Of a stretch of DNA of 39,572 bases, positions 31,114-38,282 are shown piece by piece; the first letter of the stretch is position 1; the number at the start of each line of letters is the position of its first letter. The stretch lies in the NCBI GenBank assembly GCA_035552275.1, contig DASZLR010000110.1:1-39572 (forward strand). Direction: 5' to 3'. Made by a program: the position numbers and the translations under genes. The stretch comes from DASVLX01 sp035552275 (GTDB taxonomy: Bacteria > Actinomycetota > Actinomycetes > Mycobacteriales > Pseudonocardiaceae). The notes under the pieces are model-generated. The model was not told the origin of the DNA. It did no database searches and was given only the letters and a program-made list of their open reading frames with translations.

Positions 31114-32391
31114 GTGACACCCGGGTACACCGACCATGACCAGCAGCGATTGCTGGCCGAGCCGCCGAAGCTCGCCGCGCTGCCGGACGCGCTGCCCGAT
31201 CGGCGCACTCCGTTCGCCCGGGACCGGGCCCGGGTGCTGCATTCGGCGGCGCTGCGCCGGCTCGCCGGCAAGACCCAGGTGGTCGGTCCCGGTGAGGGCG
31301 GCGCGCTGCGCACCCGGTTGACGCACTCGCTGGAGGTCGCCCAGATCGGCCGGGGCATCGCTGAGGATCTCGGCGCCGACCCGGATCTGGTGGACGCCGC
31401 CGGACTCGCCCACGACATCGGCCATCCGCCGTTCGGCCACAACGGCGAGCAGGCGCTGGACGTGATCGCCGCGCCGTGTGGCGGTTTCGAGGGCAACGCG
31501 CAGACCCTGCGTATCCTCACCCGGCTGGAGCCCAAGGTGCTGGCCGAGGACGGCGCCAGCGTGGGGCTGAATCTGACCAGGGCGAGTTTGGACGCCGCGT
31601 GCAAGTACCCGTGGTCCCGACGCGCGGGCACGCCCAAGTTCGGCGTTTATCCCGACGATCTGCCGGTGTTCGGCTGGATGCGCGCGGACGGCCCGAACGG
31701 GCGGCGGTGTCTGGAGGCGCAGATCATGGACTGGGCCGATGACGTCGCGTACTCCGTGCACGACGTCGAGGACGGTGTGCTGGCGCACCGGATCTCGTTG
31801 GCGGTGCTGGCTGATCCGGCCGAGCGGGCGGCGGTCGCCGAGTTGGCCGCCAAGCACTTCTCTGCCGAACCGGTGTCCACAGTGGAGGCAGCGGCGACCG
31901 GACTGCTGGCGTTGCCGACGGTGGCCGAACTGGCCCGGCACGGTCACGACGGATCGCTGCGCGCGCAGGTCGCGCTGAAGCGGCTGACCAGCGAACTGGT
32001 CGGCCGGTTCGCCTCGGCCGCGGTCACCGAGACCCGCCACGCACAGGGCGCCGGCCCGCTCACCCGCTACGCGGCCGATCTGCTGGTGCCCAGCCGGGTG
32101 GCCGCGGAGGTGGCGTTGCTCAAGGCGTTGGCGCTGCGCTACGTGATGAGCGATCCGGACCGGCTCGCCCTGCAACGCCGTCAGCGTGAGCTGTTGGCCG
32201 AACTCGGCGACGCGCTGGTGCGGCGGGCGCCGGAGGCGCTTGAGCCGGTGTTCCGGCCGGCCTGGCAGGCCGCCGATGATGACGCCGGCCGATTGCGGGT
32301 GGTGGTGGACCAGATCGCCGCGCTGACCGACACTCAGGCGCTGCGCTGGCACGACACTCTGGTGGGCAGTGGACCGGGCGTCTTCCGCTGA
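31114..32391 (+). CDS. dgt: Deoxyguanosinetriphosphate triphosphohydrolase-like protein
   Basis: 425 aa HD-domain dNTPase. The metal motif is H71 (RLTHSLEV), H100-D101 (LAHDIGHPPFGHNGE) and a distal Asp in QIMDWADDVAYSVHDVED. The N-terminal FARDRARVLHSAALRRLAGKTQV block, which binds nucleotide, is typical. It hydrolyses dNTPs to deoxynucleoside and triphosphate, helping set dNTP pools. It sits 2.4 kb upstream of dnaG, as in M. tuberculosis (Rv2344c and Rv2343c, directly adjacent there); here a small ORF, a serpin and an ECF sigma factor lie between them, so those three genes look like an insertion at a conserved junction. Confidence 0.94.
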   Translation: MTPGYTDHDQQRLLAEPPKLAALPDALPDRRTPFARDRARVLHSAALRRLAGKTQVVGPGEGGALRTRLTHSLEVAQIGRGIAEDLGADPDLVDAAGLAHDIGHPPFGHNGEQALDVIAAPCGGFEGNAQTLRILTRLEPKVLAEDGASVGLNLTRASLDAACKYPWSRRAGTPKFGVYPDDLPVFGWMRADGPNGRRCLEAQIMDWADDVAYSVHDVEDGVLAHRISLAVLADPAERAAVAELAAKHFSAEPVSTVEAAATGLLALPTVAELARHGHDGSLRAQVALKRLTSELVGRFASAAVTETRHAQGAGPLTRYAADLLVPSRVAAEVALLKALALRYVMSDPDRLALQRRQRELLAELGDALVRRAPEALEPVFRPAWQAADDDAGRLRVVVDQIAALTDTQALRWHDTLVGSGPGVFR

Positions 32392-32454
32392 GGGCGAACT
32401 GCCGGCCGGTGAACGTGATCGGTGGCACACTCGAAGGTATGAGTAGGTGCGGTC

Positions 32455-32673
32455 ATGGGTAGCGGTTCGATGCTGCGGAAGGCGTTGCGGCGGCTGTTGG
32501 GCCGTCGGGTGCCGGCCGGCGTGGGCGGTCGGCCTCGCCGCGAGGGTGGCGCGGGTGGCGTCGGCGTGCGCGAACCCAGGCGGCCTAAGCCGAAGGGGCC
32601 GCGCGGCGATTCGGGCGCGGCGCCCATCCCGGATCCGCCGGTGGCCGCCACCCTGCCGGATCCCCGGCAGTAG
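32455..32673 (+). CDS. Small basic Arg/Gly/Pro-rich protein (hypothetical)
   Basis: 72 aa, pI clearly basic: an amphipathic LRKALRRLLGRR start, then Gly/Arg/Pro-rich sequence, with an acidic/Pro end (IPDPPVAATLPDPRQ). ATG 32455 is 12 bp before the serpin start after its stop, in the same direction, so it may be co-transcribed. No family is recognised. The sequence also overlaps other open frames, so coding status rests on position and spacing only. It could be a nucleic-acid-binding or intrinsically disordered peptide, but nothing shows this. Confidence 0.4.
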   Translation: MGSGSMLRKALRRLLGRRVPAGVGGRPRREGGAGGVGVREPRRPKPKGPRGDSGAAPIPDPPVAATLPDPRQ

Positions 32674-32685
32674 CGGGCACGGGCG

Positions 32686-33822
32686 ATGACGCGATCGGCG
32701 GTCGGTCAGCGGGTCGCGGACGCGCACCTGGCGTTCGCGCTGTCGCTGCACCGAGCCATCGCGCCGGACCCGAACGTCGCGGCCTGCCTGTCGCCCTACT
32801 CCGTGGCCAGTGCGCTCGGCTTGGCCGCGAGCGGCGCACGCGGCGACACCCGGGCCGAGCTGACCTCGGTGCTGCTCGGCGATCCCGATGGTTCGCTGAC
32901 CGAACATGGCGCTGTGCTGGCCGAAGCGGCGTCGTTGGCCGCTGACGGGCGGGGTGAGCCGCCGACGCTGGGCGTGTCGAACACCCTGTGGGCCGCCGAA
33001 GGCTTGGCCGTGCACCGGAAATACACCGAGGACGTGCTGGCCTGGCCCGGCGGCGCGGTCCGGCAGGCGCCGTTTCACAGTGATCCAGACGGTTCGCGGA
33101 ACATGATCAACTCGGCTGTGTCGGACACTACGCGCCGGCTGATCCGCGAGCTCATCCCGAATGGTGCCATCGATCGGTCCACAGTGGCCACCCTGGTCAA
33201 CGCGCTGTACCTGAAAACCAGCTGGCGCAACAGTTTCCCTGAGCCCGCAACCGACTCGCGCCCGTTCCACACGCCCGGCGGCACGCGCTCGGCGCCGACC
33301 ATGCGACTGGTCAAACGGCTCGACTACGCCGCGGTGGACGGCTGGCGGGTCGTCGTGCTGCCCGCGGCCGGTGGGGTCGACGCCGTCGTGCTGCTGCCCG
33401 ACGCGCCGCTGGCGGACGCCGAACCGGCGTTGACCGGGCCCCGGCTGTCGGCCCTGCTTGCCGCGCCCCAACAGACCGAGGTCGAGCTGTACCTGCCGAA
33501 ATTCCGGGTGACCGGCAAGGTTCCGCTGCGTCCGGTGCTGGAAAACCTCGGCGCACCAACGATGTTCACCCCGCGGGCTGATTTCACCGGGATCAGCGCC
33601 GAGCCGATCGCGGTGTCCTCGGTGTGGCACCAGGCGGTGCTGACCGTGGACGAACACGGGCTGGAAGGCGCGGCAGCCACCGCGCTGGTCATGGTGGCCA
33701 TGGCGATGGCGCGCCGGCCCGAACCGGTGGTGTTGCGGATCGACCGGCCGTTCCTGGTGCTGGTTCGGCACCGGGCCAGTGGGGGCGGCTACTTCCTCAG
33801 CCGGGTAGTGGAACCCGGGTGA
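32686..33822 (+). CDS. Serpin-family protease inhibitor (no signal peptide)
   Basis: 378 aa, full serpin length. Family blocks are ACLSPYSVASALGLAASGARGDT, VSNTLWAAEGL, LVNALYLKTSWRNSF, FHTPGGTRSAPTM, YLPKFRVTGKVPLRPVL and, at the end, RIDRPFLVLVRH. The reactive loop starts at E323 (P17) with EHGLEGAAATA; the small residues of the hinge suit insertion into sheet A, hence an inhibitory serpin. Counting 17 residues places P1 at M339 and P1' at A340, which would favour elastase- or chymotrypsin-like targets. P14 is Leu instead of the usual Thr/Ser. Without a signal peptide it should stay inside the cell. Its last 26 nt overlap the convergent ECF41 gene. Confidence 0.92.
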   Translation: MTRSAVGQRVADAHLAFALSLHRAIAPDPNVAACLSPYSVASALGLAASGARGDTRAELTSVLLGDPDGSLTEHGAVLAEAASLAADGRGEPPTLGVSNTLWAAEGLAVHRKYTEDVLAWPGGAVRQAPFHSDPDGSRNMINSAVSDTTRRLIRELIPNGAIDRSTVATLVNALYLKTSWRNSFPEPATDSRPFHTPGGTRSAPTMRLVKRLDYAAVDGWRVVVLPAAGGVDAVVLLPDAPLADAEPALTGPRLSALLAAPQQTEVELYLPKFRVTGKVPLRPVLENLGAPTMFTPRADFTGISAEPIAVSSVWHQAVLTVDEHGLEGAAATALVMVAMAMARRPEPVVLRIDRPFLVLVRHRASGGGYFLSRVVEPG

Positions 33823-34729
33823 GCTTGTCGGGGTTGACCACGTCGTAGAGCGCGGCGAGCTTGCCGTCCCGCACCGCGAAGGTGGTGACCCGGTGGTCCA
33901 GCGGCGGATGATCGGCGTCGCCGGCCAGCGGCGGGAAGATCATCCCCAGATCGCCGTTGACCAGCACGAACCGCGGCGAGGACAGCGCCTCCGGCGAATA
34001 GCGGCGCAGTACGCCCAGCGAGAATCGAGCAACGTTGTCCGCGCCGGTGACGAACTGCCGGGCGGTGCGGGCCTTGCCGCCGCTGTCCCCGGTGAGCACC
34101 ACGTGCGGATGCAGCGTCTCGATCACCGCCGCCAGATCGCCACTGGCCAGCGCGTCCATGAACCGGCTCAACACGGCGCGCTGCTGGACCAGCCCGACCC
34201 GGGCCGGCGGATCGGCGTCGGCCAGCGCCCGCCGGCCGCGCGAGGCGTGCTGCCGGGCCGCTTCCGGTGTGCCGCCCGACAGTTCCGCGATTTCCGCGAA
34301 CGGCAGCCCGAACGCGTCGTGCAGGACGAACGCGACCCGCTGCTCCGGCGACAGCTGGTCGAGCACGACCAACGCGGCCATCCGCACGCCGTCATCCCGC
34401 ACCGCGACGTCCTGCGGATCCTCGCCGTCCTGGCCCGGCAACGGGGTGATCAGCGGCTCGGGCAGCCACGGGCCGACGTACCGTTCGCGGCGCGCGGTCG
34501 CCGACCGCAGCCGGTCCAGGCAGATCCGGCCGACCACAGTGGTCAGCCAGGCCCGGAGATCGTGGATCTCCGCGCGGGCGGCCGGGGTGAGTTGGGCCAG
34601 CCGAAGCCAGCTTTCCTGCGCCGCGTCCTCGGAATCGGCGATCGAGGACGTCAGTCGGTACGCCACCGCGACCAGGTGCGGCCGGTGCTCGGTGAACTCG
34701 CGGGCGAGCGCGTCATCGGTGGTCGCCAT
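33797..34729 (-). CDS. ECF41-type RNA polymerase sigma factor with SnoaL-like C-terminal domain
   Basis: 310 aa. Sigma-2 (FTEHRPHLVAVAYRLTSSIADSEDAAQESWLRL) and sigma-4 (QLSPEQRVAFVLHDAFGLPFAEIAEL) are followed by an NTF2/SnoaL-like extension. The ECF41 marks are all found: WLPEP at 88-92 in the inter-domain linker, DSGGK at 215-219 (family DGGGK) and NPDKL at 299-303. In this group the C-terminal domain takes the place of an anti-sigma factor and modulates activity. The usual neighbour, a carboxymuconolactone decarboxylase/oxidoreductase/epimerase gene that is the sigma target, is missing; instead it converges on a serpin and diverges from dnaG. ATG 34729 is 55 bp from the dnaG start. Confidence 0.92.
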   Translation of the reverse strand: MATTDDALAREFTEHRPHLVAVAYRLTSSIADSEDAAQESWLRLAQLTPAARAEIHDLRAWLTTVVGRICLDRLRSATARRERYVGPWLPEPLITPLPGQDGEDPQDVAVRDDGVRMAALVVLDQLSPEQRVAFVLHDAFGLPFAEIAELSGGTPEAARQHASRGRRALADADPPARVGLVQQRAVLSRFMDALASGDLAAVIETLHPHVVLTGDSGGKARTARQFVTGADNVARFSLGVLRRYSPEALSSPRFVLVNGDLGMIFPPLAGDADHPPLDHRVTTFAVRDGKLAALYDVVNPDKLTRVPLPG

Positions 34730-34770
34730 GATGCCCCGATACTCTCACCACCGGGTGCTGGCCGGACCCG

Positions 34771-34776
34771 TAGACT
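34771..34776 (+). promoter_or_regulatory. -10 box TAGACT, leaderless dnaG mRNA
   Basis: TAGACT fits TANNNT and ends 8 nt before GTG 34785; no Shine-Dalgarno is visible. The ECF41 gene is transcribed divergently from the same 55-bp interval. Confidence 0.5.
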
Positions 34777-34784
34777 CGCACGAC

Positions 34785-36686
34785 GTGGCAGGGCGAATCC
34801 GGGAAAGCGATATCGCGCAGGTTCGCGAGCGGCTCCGGGTCGATGACGTCGTGGGCGAGTACGTGTCGCTGCGGCGAGCCGGCGGGGGCGCGCTGAAGGG
34901 CCTGTGCCCCTTCCACGACGAGAAGACGCCGTCGTTCAACGTGCGGCCGGCGCACGGCACGTTCCACTGCTTCGGCTGCGGCGAGGGCGGCGACGTGATC
35001 GCCTTCGTGATGAAGATCGAGCATCTGGGTTTCGTCGAGTCGGTGGAGCGGCTGGCCGACCGCGCCGGGATCCAGCTCACCTATGAGGGCGGCGGACCGA
35101 GCCCGGCCCGGGATCGCGGCACCCGCAACCGGATGATCGACGCGCACCGCGCCGCCGCCGAGTTCTACGCCGAGCACCTGGAATCCCCGGACGCGGCGAA
35201 GGCTCGCGAGTACCTGACCGAGCGCGGTTTCGATCAGGCGATGTGGCGGAAGTTCGGCTGTGGCTTCGCGCCCAGCGGCTGGAACAAGCTGACCCGGCAC
35301 CTGCTCGGCCGCGGCTTCGAACTGGACGAGCTGTACAAGGCGCAGTTGGCCAAGGAAGGCCGGCAGGGGCCGATCGACCGGTTCCACCGACGGCTGCTGT
35401 GGCCGCTGAAGGATCTCGGCGGGGACGTGGTCGGGTTCGGCGCACGCCGGCTGTTCGAGGACGACCAGATCCAGGCCAAGTACCTGAACACCAGCGAGAG
35501 CCCGATCTTCAAGAAGTCTCAGGTGCTCTTTGGCATCGACCTGGCCAAGCGGGAGATCGCGAAGCGTCGGCAGGCCGTCGTGGTCGAGGGTTACACGGAC
35601 GTGATGGCCATGCACGCGGCCGGCGTGCCGACGGCGGTGGCCGCGTGCGGAACGGCGTTCGGCGACGACCACATGACCGTGCTGCGCCGATTGTTGATCG
35701 ACGACAAGTTCACCGAGGGCGAAGTGATCTTCACCTTCGACGGTGATGAGGCCGGCCTCAAGGCCGCGCTCAAGGCGTTCGAGGGCGATCAGCAGTTCGT
35801 TGGCAACACCTACATCGCGGTCGCGCCGGATGGCATGGACCCGTGCGATCTGCGGCAGACCAAGGGGGATCAGCAGGTTCGCGACCTGATCGCGCGGCGC
35901 CAGCCGCTGACCGAGTTCGCGATCCGCCGGCAGTTGGTCGACTACGACCTGGATTCGGTGGACGGCCAGGTCGCCGCCCTGCAGCGGATGGTGCCGTTCA
36001 TCGCGCAGATCAAGAACTCGGAGAAGCGGGACGGCTGGGCGGCGAAGCTGGCCTGGTGGGTCGGTTGGGACGACGTGCCGATGGTGGTCGGGCGGGTGCG
36101 GCGCAACGCCGGCGTGGAGCCGGAGAAGCCGCGGCGGGCTCGCCGGCCGGCCGATCCGAACCAGGGTGCGCTCGCCGTCGAGGTGTCCGGGCTGGCGCGG
36201 CCGAACCCGGCCGATCCGCGGCTGCGAACCCAGCGCGAGGCGCTGAAAGTGGCGTTGCAGCAGCCGGAACTGGCCGGGCCGGTGTACGACGCGCTGCCCG
36301 ACGACGCGTTCACCGAACCCGCCTATCTGGCACTGCACCAGGCGATCAAGGCCGCCGGCGGGGTGACCTCGGGGCTTTCCGGTGCGGCGTTGTCGGATGC
36401 GGTCGCCGGACACTGCGTCGACCCGACGGTGCGCGGGCTGCTGTCCGAACTGGTGGTGGAACGACTGCCGGTGCGCAGCGAGACCGACGTTCGGTATGTG
36501 TCGGCGATCCTGGCCGCGATGCAGCGCGAAGTCGTCGCCCGGCAGATCGCTGAGTTGAAGTCGCAGCTCAAGCGGCTGTCTCCAGTGGAGAAGCCGGAGG
36601 AGTTCCGCACCCTGTGGGGCGATCTGGTGGCGCTGGAGGAGTACCACAAGGGGCTGCTGTACCAGGCCGACGACGCGGTCCGGTGA
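34785..36686 (+). CDS. dnaG: DNA primase DnaG
   Basis: 633 aa. The zinc-binding domain has C41, H44 (CPFHDEKTPSF) and C62, C65 (HCFGCG). The RNA polymerase core follows with the TOPRIM segment VVVEGYTDVMAMH (catalytic Glu about 268) and FTFDGDEAGLKAA. The C-terminal helicase-interacting domain (residues about 470-630) ends with EKPEEFRTLWGDLVALEEYHKGLLYQ. DnaG lays the RNA primers for replication. The open frame reaches back to 34035, across the ECF41 gene, but GTG 34785 (AGRIRESDIAQVRERL) is the family start and has a -10 box in front. The stop overlaps the next start (GTGA). Confidence 0.97.
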   Translation: MAGRIRESDIAQVRERLRVDDVVGEYVSLRRAGGGALKGLCPFHDEKTPSFNVRPAHGTFHCFGCGEGGDVIAFVMKIEHLGFVESVERLADRAGIQLTYEGGGPSPARDRGTRNRMIDAHRAAAEFYAEHLESPDAAKAREYLTERGFDQAMWRKFGCGFAPSGWNKLTRHLLGRGFELDELYKAQLAKEGRQGPIDRFHRRLLWPLKDLGGDVVGFGARRLFEDDQIQAKYLNTSESPIFKKSQVLFGIDLAKREIAKRRQAVVVEGYTDVMAMHAAGVPTAVAACGTAFGDDHMTVLRRLLIDDKFTEGEVIFTFDGDEAGLKAALKAFEGDQQFVGNTYIAVAPDGMDPCDLRQTKGDQQVRDLIARRQPLTEFAIRRQLVDYDLDSVDGQVAALQRMVPFIAQIKNSEKRDGWAAKLAWWVGWDDVPMVVGRVRRNAGVEPEKPRRARRPADPNQGALAVEVSGLARPNPADPRLRTQREALKVALQQPELAGPVYDALPDDAFTEPAYLALHQAIKAAGGVTSGLSGAALSDAVAGHCVDPTVRGLLSELVVERLPVRSETDVRYVSAILAAMQREVVARQIAELKSQLKRLSPVEKPEEFRTLWGDLVALEEYHKGLLYQADDAVR

Positions 36687-37249
36687 CCGAGGCAGCTATG
36701 AGCTCCTGGTGGCGAACGCTGGCCGACCGGTTCGCCGGCGGCGAGTTGCCGGCCGGATTTCCGGGTGCCCTGTCCGCGGACGAGATCGTGCTCGGCTGGG
36801 CTGAGCTGGCCGAGGGCGGGCAACTGGTCGCCACCTCGCTGGGGTTGTGGGTGCCCGACGGCGATTCGAGTCGGCGGGTCGGCTGGCACCTGATCAGCAA
36901 GGCCACCTGGCGCGGTGACCTGCTCGGTGTCATCGAGGCCGAACAGACCGGCACTGTTGAACCTGTCGGCGGAGTGGTGCTGCTGGCCGACCGGCCGGTG
37001 GTGCGGTACCGGCTGGCGCGGCCGGGGCGGCTGCCAGACGTCGTGCACGCGCGGGTGACCGGTTCGATCAAGTCCAGCCACCACCGTGATCTGCCGGGCG
37101 GCGGCGCGTGGTTCGTGCAGCGCCGGGTGCCGGGCCAGGATGGCGTGGTGCTCCAGGTCCGAGCCGATCCCGGCACCGAACCGGCTGCCGTGCGGTCGGT
37201 GGCCAGCCAGGTCGGGCAGCGGATTTTTCGGCCCGACGGCGAGCCGTAG
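36683..37249 (+). CDS. Conserved hypothetical protein translationally coupled to dnaG
   Basis: 188 aa, soluble, no signal or membrane segment. Readable blocks: WWRTLADRFAGGELPAGF, ALSADEIVLGWAELAEGGQLVATSLGLWV, RRVGWHLISKATW, and a C-terminal RRVPGQDGVVLQVRADPG. The mixed beta pattern with GLWVP...RVGWHLISKATWRGDLLGVIEA suggests a PH-like or other small beta fold, but no family is recognised. The GTG start overlaps the dnaG stop, giving GTGA, so it is expressed with primase; ATG 36698 is an alternative start without the overlap. A link to replication is suggested only by position. Confidence 0.75.
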   Translation: MTEAAMSSWWRTLADRFAGGELPAGFPGALSADEIVLGWAELAEGGQLVATSLGLWVPDGDSSRRVGWHLISKATWRGDLLGVIEAEQTGTVEPVGGVVLLADRPVVRYRLARPGRLPDVVHARVTGSIKSSHHRDLPGGGAWFVQRRVPGQDGVVLQVRADPGTEPAAVRSVASQVGQRIFRPDGEP

Positions 37250-37275
37250 CCATCCAACCGGCGAACAGGAGCGAC

Positions 37276-37785
37276 ATGGCGGCGACTGATCTTCTGGTGG
37301 ATGCGTTCGACCGTGTGCGGGAGGTCGTTCTGGGGGCGATCGACGGGTTGACGCCGGATCAGTTGGCCTGGCGAATGGACGGCCAGACGAATTCGATCGG
37401 GTGGCTCGTCTGGCACCTGACTCGGGTCCAAGATGATCACGTGGCCGCGGCGGCGGACATCGACCAGGTGTGGACCGCGCGGGACTACGTCTCCCGGTTC
37501 GCATTGCCGTTCGATCGGCTCGACACCGGCTATGGCCACACGCCGGCCGAGGTGGCCGGTGTCCGGGGCCTGTCCGGCGATCTGCTGGCGGAGTACCACG
37601 AAGCGGTTCGCCGGCAGACGATCGAGTACGTGCGCGGTCTCGGCGACCGTGATTTCGACCGGATCGTGGACCGATCCTGGAACCCGCCGGTCACGCTGGC
37701 TGTGCGCCTGGTCAGTGTGATCTCCGACGACCTCCAGCACGCTGGCCAGGCGGCGTTCGTCCGGGGAATGCTGGACAGGCGGTAG
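37276..37785 (+). CDS. DinB/DUF664-family protein
   Basis: 169 aa four-helix bundle of the DinB/DUF664 family (also related to mycothiol- and bacillithiol-dependent S-transferases). The first ligand region is NSIGWLVWHLTRVQDDHV, and the C-terminal one is SDDLQHAGQAAFVRGML. These histidines hold a metal in the family. Possible roles are thiol transfer in mycothiol-using bacteria or a stress function; neither can be proven here. ATG 37276 has AGGAG 4 nt upstream and lies 26 bp after the preceding gene. The frame opens at 37108 but those residues belong to the shadow of the upstream gene. Confidence 0.85.
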   Translation: MAATDLLVDAFDRVREVVLGAIDGLTPDQLAWRMDGQTNSIGWLVWHLTRVQDDHVAAAADIDQVWTARDYVSRFALPFDRLDTGYGHTPAEVAGVRGLSGDLLAEYHEAVRRQTIEYVRGLGDRDFDRIVDRSWNPPVTLAVRLVSVISDDLQHAGQAAFVRGMLDRR

Positions 37786-37857
37786 TGACGTTTGAGGCGT
37801 CGTGGGTCGGGGACTCCTCTGGATGGGAAGACGATCCGTCCTCAGGAAGATGTGTTC

Positions 37858-38033
37858 ATGAGTAAGTCACCTATCGCCAGCCCACTCGGCGAGCGCTCGC
37901 GGTGGCGATCCAGCGGCTGCGGCCGCGCATTGACGAGACCGACAAGACCGATCTGGTCTCGCAGGATCTGTTGATCGCGGTGGCGCGGGAGTTGGAAGAG
38001 GCGCACTGGATGTGGCAGGCCCAACTGGTCTGA
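37858..38033 (+). pseudogene. Remnant of a Dps-like ferritin gene with internal deletion and frameshift
   Basis: ATG 37858 with a GGAAG ribosome site begins MSKSPIASPLGE, a Dps N-terminus of the actinobacterial type. The Dps C-terminus occurs only 30 nt later in another frame: RLRPRIDETDKTDLVSQDLL, then ELEEAHWMWQAQLV and a TGA at 38031-38033. Roughly 105-110 codons are missing between the two, including the helices that hold the ferroxidase histidines, and the frame is shifted at the junction near 37890-37900. A normal Dps is about 155-160 aa. The gene was therefore inactivated by one internal deletion. No complete dps is present in the window. The rest of the 37786-38127 interval holds only the terminator noted next and a short inverted repeat. 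Confidence 0.75.
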
Positions 38034-38085
38034 GCCAGCCCAACCGGATGTCAGCGACTGTCCGGTTCGGACGACTGGAACAATC

Positions 38086-38120
38086 CCAGGCAAACAACAA
38101 CCCCAGGTGCTCTGACCTGG
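38086..38120 (-). terminator. Terminator for tRNA-Asn (possibly bidirectional)
   Basis: Hairpin CCAGGT (38103-38108) / ACCTGG (38115-38120) with a 6-nt loop. On the minus strand a U-rich tail (GGTTGTTGTTTG) follows, ending the tRNA-Asn transcript 8 nt after its 3' end. On the plus strand TGTTTT follows, so it can also stop transcription from the dps remnant. Confidence 0.7.
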
Positions 38121-38127
38121 TGTTTTG

Positions 38128-38200
<73 letters not shown>

Positions 38201-38238
38201 ATGCTCAGTTGTCGGCCAGCCCCGCCAGCCGTGCCGAA

Positions 38239-38244
38239 AGCATA
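38239..38244 (-). promoter_or_regulatory. Promoter of tRNA-Asn
   Basis: Minus-strand TATGCT with a weak -35 TGAGGA (38267-38262) at 17-bp spacing. The start point near 38232 would leave a leader of about 30 nt. Confidence 0.4.
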
Positions 38245-38282
38245 GCGCACCATCAACGGCGTCCTCACCCGCCCCGGCGTGC

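Noticed and set aside
34730..34790. ECF41-type promoter upstream of the sigma gene
   Set aside because: A TGCCACG partly resembles the TGTCACA -35, but no CGTC follows at 16-17 nt; not supported.
38042..38067. AACCGGA / TCCGGTT inverted repeat after the dps remnant as a terminator
   Set aside because: Only 7 bp with a 12-nt loop and no T-tract. It is left as a minor inverted repeat.
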